A stretch of 64,000 bases of DNA from AP-15 sp963712825 (GCA_963712825.1 CAVQJP010000016.1:806001-870000); one strand, 5' to 3'; shown: positions 16,837 through 26,513, counted from the stretch's first letter. Numbers and translations are program-made. The notes: a model not told the origin generated them from the letters alone.

Positions 16837-17738
16837 CAGCGGCGCTCTGATGCCGGCGCTGCGAGCTCCCGCGACTGCCGGCCGTTATCGCCACCGCTTT
16901 CCCGCGGGCAGGAGGAATGAGAAACCTGCTCGACCCCCGGTTCGAGCCGCGCCTTCAGATAAGACAAAATCGGATAGAGCGCGGCGCAGAGCGCAATCAG
17001 AAAGCCATAGGGTCCCTCGCGATAGCCGCGGCGGCCGACATAGCATTTCCAAAAGCGCGAGGCGATGCGCCGAAGGTTGTGCGCAAAGCTGCCGATGTCG
17101 CCGCTGTCGCGCAAATCCTGCGCCCGCAATGTCGTGTAGCGGTCGAGCCGTATCAGCATGTCGGAAATGTTGCGGTCGACGTAGTGAGCGAGCCGCTGCT
17201 CCAGGGTCGGTCCTTGCGGTCCGGTCAGTGCTACGCTCGCATGCAGCACGCGGTCGTCGCTCCAGGATTTGACGCCGCGGCGATAGAGCCCGGCATGCGC
17301 CGAGCGCCCGAAAAACGCGCCCCAGCCCCAGCGGACCAGCCGCTCGCCGATGTAGTTGTCGACAGGAACAAGGTGCCATGCGGCCGGAGAATGCGCCACG
17401 AGGGCGCGGATTTCGGCGGCCAAGGCCGGGCTTACCCGCTCGTCGGCGTCGACCTCGATAATCCAGTCGCCGGTGGCGGCCGCGACCGCAGCGGTGCGCC
17501 GCGCCGCTTCGCGCGGCCACCCGCCCTCGACGATGCGGTCGGCGCACCGGCTCGCGATCTCGCGCGAGCGGTCGGTGCAGCGGTCGAGCAGCACGACGAT
17601 CTCGTCGGCAAAACCGAGACTTGCGAGGCAGTCCGCAAGCTGCGCCTCCTCGTTGTGGGCGACAACGACGGCGGACAGCGTCGGCCGGGGATCGGCGGCG
17701 AGCGGCGAGGGGGTTTCGGCGATCCCGGTCAAGCTCAC
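16836..17738 (-). CDS. Glycosyltransferase family 2 (LPS core type)
   Basis: The 300-residue protein has the GT2 nucleotide fold: LSAVVVAHNEEAQLADCLAS, LLDRCTDRSREIA and WIIEVDADERVS with the D-x-D metal site. The body resembles WaaE/KdtX-type core glucosyltransferases. The GTG at 17738 is chosen because it overlaps the upstream GT9 stop (GTGA). The C terminus has a hydrophobic stretch (GFLIALCAALYPILSYL) that may touch the membrane. Confidence 0.85.
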   Translation of the reverse strand: MSLTGIAETPSPLAADPRPTLSAVVVAHNEEAQLADCLASLGFADEIVVLLDRCTDRSREIASRCADRIVEGGWPREAARRTAAVAAATGDWIIEVDADERVSPALAAEIRALVAHSPAAWHLVPVDNYIGERLVRWGWGAFFGRSAHAGLYRRGVKSWSDDRVLHASVALTGPQGPTLEQRLAHYVDRNISDMLIRLDRYTTLRAQDLRDSGDIGSFAHNLRRIASRFWKCYVGRRGYREGPYGFLIALCAALYPILSYLKARLEPGVEQVSHSSCPRESGGDNGRQSRELAAPASERR

Positions 17739-18694
17739 GCCGCGGCGCTCTCGACCTGTCGCCAGAGCCGGCGCGCGGCGTTTTCGGCCGCCTCTACCGT
17801 CAGGCTGTCCATCAAGGTGCCGGTGGTCAAATGGTTGAAACCGGGTCCGAACATTGTCTCCGGCGCCTCCGCCGTGCGCACGACCGCGGTGCGTTGCCCC
17901 CACGGCGCATATTTCTCAATCGGGCTCGGCCCGAACAGGCCCAAGGTCGGGGTGCCGGCGGCGGCGGCGATGTGCATCAGCCCGGTGTCGTTGCCGATGA
18001 ACATGACCGACCGGCGCAGCACCGCCGCCGCGGTCAGAAGATCGACGCGGCCGACCAGGTCGATCAGCCGGCTCGCCGGCACGGCCTCGAACAGCGGCAG
18101 CGCCTGCCCGCGCTCATGCTCGGCGGCGAGCACTGCGACGCGGGCGCCGGGCAGCAGGCCGCCGGATGCCGTCAGCCGCAGCGCCAGCTCGGCAAACCGC
18201 TCCGCCCGCCATTGCTTGCCGCGCCAGTTGGCCGCCGGACCGATCGCGAGCAGCGGCGCCCCGGCGGGAAGCAGCGCTGCCGCCTGGCGTTCGTGAACGG
18301 GCGCCGTCCACAGCAGCGGGCCGGGTGGCGGATCGAGGCCGAAGAGGCGGCCCAATTGACGCACCCGATGCTCGCCCTCTTCCCCCTTGGCCGCGACCCG
18401 GCGCTCGCCGGAGCGCAACAGCCAAGCCAGCGCCGAACCCCGCAGATCAACGACGAGATCCCAGCGGCGCGCTCCGACGGCGGCATAGAGCGGCAGCCAA
18501 TGCAGCGCCCAGCGCCGCTTTTCGACGACGATCAGCCGGTCGAGTCCTGGCACGGCTTCGAATAACGGCGCCGCCAGCGGCCCCGCCGCGATCGTCAGCC
18601 GCGCACCGGGATGACGTTCGACCAGATAAGAGAGCAGACCGGTCGACAGAACTGCGTCGCCGATGCGCGTCGCGGTGACAAACAGGATGTCCAT
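17735..18694 (-). CDS. Glycosyltransferase family 9 (heptosyltransferase-like)
   Basis: The 319-residue protein is a canonical GT9: MDILFVTATRIGDAVLSTGL at the start, DLVVDLRGSALAWLL in the first fold, and IGNDTGLMHIAAAAGTPTLG in the donor-binding fold. It is likely the first gene of the glycan operon, because the next gene upstream (ygfZ at 18802) faces the other way. The 107 bases between them should contain the operon promoter. The acceptor is not readable. Confidence 0.88.
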   Translation of the reverse strand: MDILFVTATRIGDAVLSTGLLSYLVERHPGARLTIAAGPLAAPLFEAVPGLDRLIVVEKRRWALHWLPLYAAVGARRWDLVVDLRGSALAWLLRSGERRVAAKGEEGEHRVRQLGRLFGLDPPPGPLLWTAPVHERQAAALLPAGAPLLAIGPAANWRGKQWRAERFAELALRLTASGGLLPGARVAVLAAEHERGQALPLFEAVPASRLIDLVGRVDLLTAAAVLRRSVMFIGNDTGLMHIAAAAGTPTLGLFGPSPIEKYAPWGQRTAVVRTAEAPETMFGPGFNHLTTGTLMDSLTVEAAENAARRLWRQVESAAA

Positions 18695-18801
18695 CTCGCC
18701 GATCCGAGGGCCTTATATCCTGCGATCCCGCGGGTTGCCAAGCCGGCGATCCCAGCCTAACTCTAAGCGCCGTCAATCACTCCGACCCGCCCCGCCGAGA
18801 C

Positions 18802-19701
18802 ATGGCCGACGCCCGCTTTACGCTCCTTGACGACCGCGGCATCCTCGCCGTCAGCGGGGCCGATCGCCGCGGGTTTTTGCAGGGGCTCGTTTCCAACGAT
18901 GTCGACAAAGTCGGTCCGGCCCAGGCGCGCTATGCGGCGCTGCTGACCGCGCAAGGCAAGTATCTCCACGATTTCATGATGGTCGAGCGGGACGAGGCGA
19001 TCCTGCTCGACGCCGAAGCGGCGCGCCTTGCCGATCTCAAACGGCGGCTGTCGATCTACCGCTTGCGCGCCAAGGTCGCGATCGACGCGCGGCCCGATCT
19101 CGCGGCGGCGGCGGTGTTCGGCGGCGACGCGCTCGCCGCGCTCGGTCTTTCGGCCGAGCCCGGCGCCGCCCGGGCCTTCGCTTCAGGGGTCGCGTTTGCC
19201 GACCCGCGGCTGCCGGCGCTCGGCGCGCGGTGCATCCTGCCGCGGACCGGCGCCAATACTGCGCTCGCCGCCGCCGGTCTGGTCGAAACCCCATTTGCCG
19301 ATTACGACCGGCTGCGTTTGGCGCTCGGCGTTGCCGACGGCAGCCGCGACCTGGTGCCGGACAAGTCGATTTTGCTCGAAGCCGGCTTTGACGAATTGAA
19401 CGGCGTCGACTGGAGCAAGGGCTGCTATATCGGCCAGGAACTGACCGCTCGCACCAAATACCGCGGCCTGATCAAACGCCGGCTGGTGCCGGTCAGCATC
19501 AATGGACCCCCGCCGGCGCCGGGAACAATTGTCTATGCCGACGGGCGCGACGTTGGGGAAGTGCGGTCGAGCCGGGACGGGCGCGGGCTCGCGCTGCTGC
19601 AAATCGATGCGCTCGGAAATCGGCGGCTGAGGGCCGGGGACGCAGTCGTCGCTCCTGAGACGCCGGACTGGATGCGGGTCGACCCCGGCTCCGGCGCGTA
19701 G
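18802..19701 (+). CDS. ygfZ: YgfZ/GcvT-type folate-binding protein
   Basis: The 299-residue protein has the CAF17/YgfZ signature KGCYIGQELTARTKYRG near residues 211-227, with the conserved Cys. The N terminus (LAVSGADRRGFLQGLVSNDV) is the GcvT-type fold. The family uses tetrahydrofolate to help repair or assemble certain Fe-S enzymes. It is a monocistronic plus-strand gene divergent from the glycan operon. The length is normal. Confidence 0.92.
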   Translation: MADARFTLLDDRGILAVSGADRRGFLQGLVSNDVDKVGPAQARYAALLTAQGKYLHDFMMVERDEAILLDAEAARLADLKRRLSIYRLRAKVAIDARPDLAAAAVFGGDALAALGLSAEPGAARAFASGVAFADPRLPALGARCILPRTGANTALAAAGLVETPFADYDRLRLALGVADGSRDLVPDKSILLEAGFDELNGVDWSKGCYIGQELTARTKYRGLIKRRLVPVSINGPPPAPGTIVYADGRDVGEVRSSRDGRGLALLQIDALGNRRLRAGDAVVAPETPDWMRVDPGSGA

Positions 19702-19724
19702 ACCCCGCACGCCGCTCTCAACGA

Positions 19725-20156
19725 TTATTGCGGGTCGGGCGCGTTAAGCTGCTGCTGGATCAGCCGGCTGCGCTCGCTGCCGATCAGCCCCTGTGACTGC
19801 AGCTGCCATTGCTGCCCTTGCAGATAGTTGCGGTAAGCTTGCGTTTTCTGCTGATCGATCGGGCCCGGCAATGGCGGCTGCGGATAGGACGGGCTCGCCG
19901 CCTGCGGCAATTCGTAGACCGGGCCGGGCTGCGTCAGGATCGGCGACAGCCCGTTCGCCGGCGCCGGGGTATAGCCGGGATTGACCGGCGGCGCCAACGG
20001 AGCCGGGGCTGGTGGCGGGACCGGAGCAGGCATCGGAAAGATCTGCTGGGGCAACGTCGTCTGGATCACGGCGTCGGCGGGTGTTCCCGCTCCGGCAAGG
20101 GCCGCGGCCAGCAGCGCGGCGCCAGCCCACCGGCCCAAGCCGGCCCACCGGGTCAA
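19725..20156 (-). CDS. Pro-rich exported protein, TTG start
   Basis: The 143-residue protein starts at TTG 20156, which overlaps the ppdK stop (TTGA), giving MTRWAGLGRWAGAALLAAAL, a signal peptide ending near TPADA. Residues 40-90 are Pro-rich (PMPAPVPPPAPAPLAPP, YTPAPANG). The end is a helical QQKTQAYRNYLQGQQWQLQS region. No family is recognised. The open frame extends further upstream inside ppdK, but coupling and the signal sequence favour this start. Confidence 0.6.
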   Translation of the reverse strand: MTRWAGLGRWAGAALLAAALAGAGTPADAVIQTTLPQQIFPMPAPVPPPAPAPLAPPVNPGYTPAPANGLSPILTQPGPVYELPQAASPSYPQPPLPGPIDQQKTQAYRNYLQGQQWQLQSQGLIGSERSRLIQQQLNAPDPQ

Positions 20157-22834
20157 GCGGTTGCGTCCCGGCGCTCGCCGGCCAATGCCGCCTGGGCGGC
20201 CGCGAGACGGGCGATCGGCACCCGATAAGGCGAGCACGACACGTAATCGAGGCCAACTTCTTGGCAAAACCGGATCGAGGCCGGGTCGCCGCCGTGCTCG
20301 CCGCAAATCCCGAGCTTGAGCCCCGGCCGCGCCCCCCGGCCGCGTTCAGCGGCGACGCGGATCAGTTCGCCGACCCCCTCGGCGTCAAGGGTTACGAACG
20401 GATCGTGCTCGAGAATGCCGAGCCGCTGATAGGCGCCGAGAAAGCTCGCCGAATCGTCGCGCGACAGCCCGAACACGGTCTGGGTCAAGTCGTTGGTGCC
20501 AAAGCTGAAGAATTCGGCGGTCGCGGCGATCTCGGCGGCGAGCAGTGCGGCGCGCGGCAATTCGATCATCGTGCCGACGAGATAGGGCACCTGGATGCCG
20601 GCGCGCTCGACGACGCTTTTGCCGACGCGGTCGATCATGGTCTTCAGGATGTCGAGCTCCTTTCTGGTCGCGATCAGCGGCACCATGATTTCGGGCTCGA
20701 TCCGCTCGCCGGTCTCCTTGATCACCTCCGCCGCGGCTTCGAAGATCGCCGTCGCCTGCATCTCATAAATTTCGGGATAGGTGATGCCGAGCCGGCAGCC
20801 GCGGTGCCCCAGCATCGGGTTCGCCTCCTGCAGGGCGTGGGCGCGCTGGCGCACCTGGGCGACGCCGCGGCCGGTCAAGCGCGCCATTTCCTCGAATTCG
20901 GCGTCGGTCTTGGGCAGGAATTCGTGAAACGGCGGGTCGAGCAGCCGGATCGTCACCGGCAACCCGCGCATGATGCGAAAGATTTCGGCGAAATCGGCGC
21001 GCTGCATCGGCAGCAGCTCGGCGAGCCCGGCGCGGCGGCCTCGCTCGTCGTCGGCCATGATCACCCGGCGGATCGGCCCGATTCGGTCGGCATCGAAAAA
21101 CATGTGCTCGGTGCGCGACAGCCCGATGCCTTCGGCGCCAAAGCGGCGCGCGGTGCGGGCGTCGAGCGCGGTCTCGGCGTTGGCCCGGACCCCCATCGTG
21201 CGGATCGCGTCAGCCCAGCCCATCAGGGTCGCGAAGTCGCCGGACAATTCCGGCTGGATCGTCGGCACCTCGCCGATCATGACCTCGCCGGTTGAGCCGT
21301 CGATCGTGACGATGTCGCCGAATGCGACGGGGGTGGCGCGCGCCATCATCCTGCCGGCGGCGTAGTCGATATGGAGGTCGCCGGCGCCGGAGACGCAGGG
21401 CCGCCCCATGCCGCGCGCGACGACCGCGGCGTGGCTTGTCATGCCGCCGCGGCTTGTCAGGATGCCCTTGGCGGCGTGCATGCCGTGAATGTCCTCGGGG
21501 CTGGTCTCGATCCGCACGAGAATGACCGGCTCGCCGCGCGCCGCCAAAAATTCGGCCTCCTCGGCGGAAAACACGACCTTACCCGACGCTGCACCCGGCG
21601 AGGCCGGCAGACCGCGGGTCAGGATTGTGGTCTTGGCCTTGGGGTCAAGCGTCGGATGGAGCAGCTGGTCGAGCGAGGCCGGCTCGACGCGCCGCACGGC
21701 TTCGTTGCGATCGATCACACCCTCCTCGACCAGCGCCACCGCGATCCGCAGCGCCGCCGGGGCGGTGCGCTTGCCGGAGCGCGTCTGCAGCATCCACAGC
21801 TTGCTGCGCTGGACGGTGAACTCGATATCCTGCATGTCGCGGTAATGATCCTCGAGCACTTGCCTGACCCGGCACAGCTCGTCGAGGACTCCCGGCATGA
21901 CCTCTTCCATCGCCGGCAGGCTCGACTTGTTGGCGGTCTTGCCGGCGATCGTCAGATGCTGCGGGGTGCGGATGCCGGCGACGACGTCCTCGCCCTGGGC
22001 GTTGACGAGATATTCGCCGTAGAACTCGTTGTCGCCGGTCGACGGGTTGCGGGTAAAGGCGACACCGGTCGCGCAATCCGCCCCCATGTTGCCGAACACC
22101 ATCGCCTGGACATTGACGGCGGTGCCCCAATCGGCCGGGATCTCGTGCAGCCGGCGGTAGGTGACCGCGCGCGGGTTCATCCACGAGCCAAAGACCGCGG
22201 CGATCGCCCCCCACAGCTGGTCCTTCGGCTCCTGCGGGAAGGGCTGGCCCTGCTCCTCGAGGACGACGTCCTTGAAGCCGTTGACGACGACCTTCCAATC
22301 CTCGGCCGAGAGATCGGTGTCGAGCAATTGGCCGGTGTCGAGCTTGTGGTTTTCGATCAGCTCCTCGAAATGGTGGTGCTCGATGCCGAGCACGACCTGA
22401 CCGTACATCTGGATAAAGCGGCGATAGCTGTCATAGGCAAAGCGCTCGTCGCCGCTCTGCCGCGCCAGCCCCTCGACCGCGCGGTCGTTGAGACCGAGGT
22501 TGAGAACCGTGTCCATCATGCCCGGCATCGACACCCGCGCGCCCGAGCGGACCGAGACCAGCAACGGGTTGTCGGCGTCGCCAAAGCGCGCGCCGAGGGC
22601 GCGCTCGATCGCGGCCAGCCCGTCGGCGACCTGGGCTTCGAGGTCGGGCGGATAGGATTTGCCGTTTTCGTAGAACCAGGTGCAGACCTCGGTCGTGATC
22701 GTAAAGCCGGGCGGCACCGGGAGCGCCAGATTGCACATCTCGGCGAGACCGGCGCCTTTGCCGCCGAGCAGGTTGCGCATCTCGGCGCGGCCCTCGGCGG
22801 CGCCGCCGCCAAACGTGTAGACCCATTTTGTCAT
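20153..22834 (-). CDS. ppdK: Pyruvate, phosphate dikinase
   Basis: The 893-residue enzyme interconverts pyruvate, ATP and phosphate with phosphoenolpyruvate, AMP and pyrophosphate. All domains are present: ATP-grasp start FGGGAAEGRAEMRNLLGGKG, the phospho-His swivelling site GGMTSHAAVVARGMGRPCVS and the PEP-binding barrel with GICGEHGGDPASI, which carries the catalytic Cys. The start ATG at 22834 is seven bases after the glyS stop. Length and motifs are those of a functional enzyme. The downstream Pro-rich gene overlaps its stop. Confidence 0.97.
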   Translation of the reverse strand: MTKWVYTFGGGAAEGRAEMRNLLGGKGAGLAEMCNLALPVPPGFTITTEVCTWFYENGKSYPPDLEAQVADGLAAIERALGARFGDADNPLLVSVRSGARVSMPGMMDTVLNLGLNDRAVEGLARQSGDERFAYDSYRRFIQMYGQVVLGIEHHHFEELIENHKLDTGQLLDTDLSAEDWKVVVNGFKDVVLEEQGQPFPQEPKDQLWGAIAAVFGSWMNPRAVTYRRLHEIPADWGTAVNVQAMVFGNMGADCATGVAFTRNPSTGDNEFYGEYLVNAQGEDVVAGIRTPQHLTIAGKTANKSSLPAMEEVMPGVLDELCRVRQVLEDHYRDMQDIEFTVQRSKLWMLQTRSGKRTAPAALRIAVALVEEGVIDRNEAVRRVEPASLDQLLHPTLDPKAKTTILTRGLPASPGAASGKVVFSAEEAEFLAARGEPVILVRIETSPEDIHGMHAAKGILTSRGGMTSHAAVVARGMGRPCVSGAGDLHIDYAAGRMMARATPVAFGDIVTIDGSTGEVMIGEVPTIQPELSGDFATLMGWADAIRTMGVRANAETALDARTARRFGAEGIGLSRTEHMFFDADRIGPIRRVIMADDERGRRAGLAELLPMQRADFAEIFRIMRGLPVTIRLLDPPFHEFLPKTDAEFEEMARLTGRGVAQVRQRAHALQEANPMLGHRGCRLGITYPEIYEMQATAIFEAAAEVIKETGERIEPEIMVPLIATRKELDILKTMIDRVGKSVVERAGIQVPYLVGTMIELPRAALLAAEIAATAEFFSFGTNDLTQTVFGLSRDDSASFLGAYQRLGILEHDPFVTLDAEGVGELIRVAAERGRGARPGLKLGICGEHGGDPASIRFCQEVGLDYVSCSPYRVPIARLAAAQAALAGERRDATA

Positions 22835-22841
22835 CCGCCGC

Positions 22842-25138
22842 TCACCCTTCGATCTGCGAGAAATCGGCGACCCGGTTCATCTGTCGAACGGATGCGCGCC
22901 AACAGGCGCAGCCGGTTCTCGCGCAACTTTGGTTCATCGGTGTTAACGGTCACTTTGTCGAAAAAGGTGTCGACTGGCTGTCGCAGCCGCGCCAATACGG
23001 CCATCGCCTCTTCAAATCGTTCTTCGCGAAAAGAAGTTTACCAGTCCATAGACGGCCGGCAGATCGAGACTGACGGCGAGCGCCTTCTCTTCGGGTTGAG
23101 CCAGGAGCGGGAACTCCGGGTCGATCCTCCGGGCAAAGCCGTCCTTACGGTCTTCTATCGTTACGATATTCGATGGCTCGGCGATAGGCGGTGAGCAGGC
23201 TGGCGCCGTCTTCGGAGCGAAGAAAGGCCGCGAGTGCATGAACCCGGGCGAGCAGGCGGACAAGATCGTCCTCAAAGCCGCCAGTATAAGGAACCGCCCT
23301 GGCTCCGAGCCGAGCGAAAGCGGCGGCGATCAGGTCATGACGCACCCCTGGTCGCGCAAATGCACCTTAAGGCGATCGGCGACGAAGGCCAACAGCTCAA
23401 ACACATCCGACCTGGCATTTCTTCAATCGCCAGTCGGGGGAAAGCCCGGAATGGTTCGGTAGCGTGGGCAAGCATGCCGGCTAGCGGCAGTCGAAGGCAA
23501 TTTTCGAGAATAAGCCGGATGATGCCCCAGCGCCGCCCGTCGGAGCGCATAACGGGTCGCCGGAACCGGTGGGCTTTTCATCGATCCAAAAAAAGCCTGC
23601 CAGGGAGTCGATCTTGTCGGCGAGAGCAACGATTGTACTGACTGGCGCCGCTGGGCAGGCGTCATTCGGGCCGAGCGGCTGTAATGCTCGGCGATCGCCG
23701 GCGGCGACACGTGGGTCCTCGCCATCGTGCAGCGCATAATACCGCCCGATGATCCCCTGCAACTCGGGAAACTCGCCGACCATACCGGTTGATAGATCGG
23801 CCTTGGCAAGCCGTGCGGCCCGGCACGCGCTTGATGCAGCCGGCGTTATCCGCTCCAACGTCGTTCCCGCGGAAGCGGGAACCCAGGGCAAGCGATTTGT
23901 GGTCACCCCCCGTTCGAGCCAGGGGCAGGTTCTGGGCCCCCGCTTGCACGGGCGACGGAGGCTGGCGCGCATGGGAGCCAGGTGATCGACCAGGAATGCT
24001 GCAAGCCGTCCATGCGCTCGACCTTATCGTAAACGCTGCCGAGCTTGGCGTGGTAGACGCGCTCCTTGAGCGCCCCGACGCGGTCTTCGAGGCGGATCTT
24101 GCGGTCCTGGTCCCAGAAGAAACGCGCGTCGGCGAGCCTGGCGCGCAGTACTCGCTCGTTGCCGGCGACGATGGCGGCGCCGCCATCATCGGTGAGGTTG
24201 TTGGCGATGAACAGGAAATGCGGCGCCGGGCGGCCGTCGCGATCGACGCAGGAGAAATACTTCTGATGCGTGCGCATCGCGGTTTGGAGCACTTCGGGCG
24301 GCAGGGTCATCAACTCGGCGTCGATCGCGCCGGCCAGGACAACTGGAAATTCCGCGAGACCGGTCACCTCGTCGAGCAATCCGGGATCGGGTTTGACCAT
24401 AACCCCCAATTCGGCGGCGCGGCGGTCGAGATCGGCGCGGATCAGCTCGTGGCGCTGGTCGTGGTCGACAATGACATAGGCATGTTGCAGCTTTTCGAGA
24501 TATTCGGCGGCATTGCCGGCGCAAAACGCGCCCGGCGACAAAAAGCGGTGACCGCGGGTGGTGCGGCCGACCGGCACGCCGTCGATCGCCAATGGCACGA
24601 TTGCGCCATCGTAGAGGCAGACGATCGAGCTCAGCGGCCGTACCCAGCGCAGCGACGAGCCCGGCCAACGCATCGACTTTGGCCACGGCAATTCGGCGAT
24701 CGCGGATTTGACCAGCTCCGGCAACACCTCGGTTGAGGGGCGGCCCGACCGCCTGACGATCGCGAAATAGAATTCGCCGCGCCCGGTGTCGCGGATCTCG
24801 CATTCCTCGATCGACGCAAGCCCCGCCGAGCGCAGAAAGCCGTCGATCGCCGGTTGCGGCGCGCCGACGCGCGGACCGCGCCGTTCCTCGCTGCGGTCGG
24901 GCTGGGTCGCCGCGATGCCTTGGGCAATGACCGCGAGCCGGCGCGGCGTCGCATAGCCGCGCAAGGCCGCCGCCGGGATCTCGGCCGCGGCGAGCTTGTC
25001 GCGCACCAGCCCGGTCAGATCCTCGATCGCGCGCCGCTGCATCCGCGCCGGGATTTCCTCCGACAGCAGCTCCAGCAGCAATTCGCCGCGGCGGGTCTTC
25101 TTGATCGGCTCGTAAAGGGCCTCCTCAACCGATGTCAC
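22842..25138 (-). pseudogene. glyS: Glycyl-tRNA synthetase beta subunit, disrupted
   Basis: ATG at 25138 encodes about 380 intact residues (LLLELLSEEIPARMQRRAIE, TGRGEFYFAIV, MRTHQKYFSCVDRDGR, LGSVYDKVERMDGLQ). A foreign stretch at 23857-23998 follows, with an in-frame TGA at 23903. Beyond it the GlyS C-terminal part can be traced only by switching frames at least eight times: RAARLAKADLSTGMVGEFPE, AIAEHYS, LADKIDSLAGFFWIDEKPTG, YALRRAALG, IIRLILENCLRLPL, DVFELLAFVADRLKVHLRDQ, HDLIAAAFARLGARAVPYTG, NIVTIEDRKDG, RFEEAMAVLARLRQPVDTFF and VADFSQIEG with TGA at 22842. glyQ upstream is intact. A real second GlyRS or a local assembly fault must explain this. Confidence 0.85.
23857..23998. repeat. 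Palindromic repeat inserted in glyS
   Basis: About 140 bases have no GlyS counterpart and lie right after the codons for MDGLQ. They contain the dyad GTTCCCGC-GGAA-GCGGGAAC at 23863-23882 and the pair CAGGTTCTGGGCCCC/CGCTTGCACGGGCG. The minus-strand reading has the RLPWVPASAGTT phrase typical of dispersed alphaproteobacterial repeats. Exact ends are uncertain by several bases. Confidence 0.65.
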
Positions 25139-25181
25139 GTGACACCGCCCAGATGCACCCAGGCACCGATGAATTGCGTTC

Positions 25182-25230
25182 CCGGCGAAGGCCGGGACCC
25201 ACTGCTACCGTGGATACCGGCCTTCGCCGG
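25182..25230. repeat. 49-bp palindromic repeat, copy 2
   Basis: Arms CCGGCGAAGGCCGG and CCGGCCTTCGCCGG are perfect 14-bp complements with 21 bases between, the same geometry as 10654-10702. It lies in the 163-base gap between glyQ and glyS, which would transcribe it as a strong hairpin. Confidence 0.8.
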
Positions 25231-25301
25231 TAAAGCGCAGAAAATTGGGTCGCGGGATATTGCCGACGAGAGGCCTGTAACCCCCTTCAGGCTGATCGCG
25301 C

Positions 25302-26174
25302 TCATCGGCCGCCCTCGGCTTTGGCGTCGGCGAGCCAGGTTTCGCAGCAGCTTTTGGCAAGGGCGCGCACGCGCAGGATGTAGGCGGCCCGCTCGGTCAC
25401 GCTGAGGGCGCCGCGCGCGTCGAGCAGATTGAACAAATGGCTCGCCTTCAGGCACTGGTCATAGGCCGGCAGCGCCAGACCGCGTTCGAGCACGGCGCCG
25501 CACTCCGCCTCGGCATCGGCAAAATGGCGGGTCAGCAACCCAGTGTCGGCGATCTCGAAATTGTAGGCCGAAAATTCTCGCTCGCCGCGTTTGAAGACGT
25601 CGCCATAGGTGATGCGCGCGGAGCCAGCGGCCCCGTTGTAATCGAGGTCGAACACGCTTGCGACGCCCTGCACATACATCGCCAGCCGTTCGAGGCCATA
25701 GGTCAGCTCGGTCGAGACCGGGTCGCAGTCGATGCCGCCGACCTGCTGAAAATAGGTGAACTGGCTGACTTCCATGCCGTCGAGCCACACCTCCCAGCCG
25801 AGACCCCAGGCGCCCAAGGTCGGGCTCTCCCAATCATCCTCGACAAAGCGGATGTCGTGCCGGCGCGCCTCAATGCCGAGCGCGGTCAGGCTCGCCAGAT
25901 ACAGTTCCTGGCTGTCGGCGGGCGCGGGCTTGAGGATCACCTGCATTTGATAGAAATGCTGCAAGCGGTTGGGATTCTCGCCGTAGCGGCCATCGGTCGG
26001 CCGCCGCGACGGCTGCACATAGGCGGCGCGCCACGGCTCAGGGCCGAGCGCGCGCAGCACCGTCGCCGGGTGAAAGGTGCCGGCGCCGACCTCGATGTCA
26101 TAGGGCTGCAGGATCACGCAGCCCTGCCGCGCCCAGAAATTCTGCAGGTCGGCGATCAGCGACTGAAAGCTCAT
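25302..26174 (-). CDS. glyQ: Glycyl-tRNA synthetase alpha subunit
   Basis: The 290-residue class II synthetase subunit carries MSFQSLIADLQNFWARQGCV at the start and GAGTFHPATVLRALGPEPW, the typical GlyQ opening, then EVSQFTYFQQVGGIDCDPVS. It makes glycyl-AMP as part of an alpha2-beta2 enzyme. ATG at 26174 is chosen for AAGGA eight bases upstream; longer readings lack family character. It is intact and normal in length, in contrast to its partner glyS downstream. Confidence 0.96.
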   Translation of the reverse strand: MSFQSLIADLQNFWARQGCVILQPYDIEVGAGTFHPATVLRALGPEPWRAAYVQPSRRPTDGRYGENPNRLQHFYQMQVILKPAPADSQELYLASLTALGIEARRHDIRFVEDDWESPTLGAWGLGWEVWLDGMEVSQFTYFQQVGGIDCDPVSTELTYGLERLAMYVQGVASVFDLDYNGAAGSARITYGDVFKRGEREFSAYNFEIADTGLLTRHFADAEAECGAVLERGLALPAYDQCLKASHLFNLLDARGALSVTERAAYILRVRALAKSCCETWLADAKAEGGR

Positions 26175-26211
26175 GGTCGATCCTTGAACGCGGCGAGCTT
26201 CGCGCCGGAGG

Positions 26212-26436
26212 TCAGCGCGGCTGCGGGCAGTCGGGCCGGGCGCAGACCGGTGCGTGCGCCGCGACATAGGCGCCGCAGACGCCGCACGCCACCAGATCTT
26301 CGGCCGGAAGCGCCCGACGCGGCTGCGGGGCACGGCGGCGCGGCAGTTCGCGCGCCGGGCCGTTGAGCCAGCGATAGCCGATCCAGATCGCGCCGAACAC
26401 CAGGATCAAAAACACGAGCTTGGGAAATTCAAACAT
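26212..26436 (-). CDS. Small membrane protein with a zinc-ribbon-like end
   Basis: The 74-residue protein has one N-terminal membrane helix (LVFLILVFGAIWIGYRWL), a basic linker and a Cys4 pattern at the end, CGVCGAY then CARPDC, fit to bind zinc. Similar small proteins of the PP0621 type are found in many Proteobacteria; their role is unknown. It lies 37 bases before glyQ on the same strand, so they may be co-transcribed. Confidence 0.7.
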   Translation of the reverse strand: MFEFPKLVFLILVFGAIWIGYRWLNGPARELPRRRAPQPRRALPAEDLVACGVCGAYVAAHAPVCARPDCPQPR

Positions 26437-26513
26437 TGCCGAGGTTTACCGGCCTCCCTCGAAACGGGTCAAGAAATCCCGCCGCGCTCGGCGACCCACG
26501 CCATCCCCGCATC

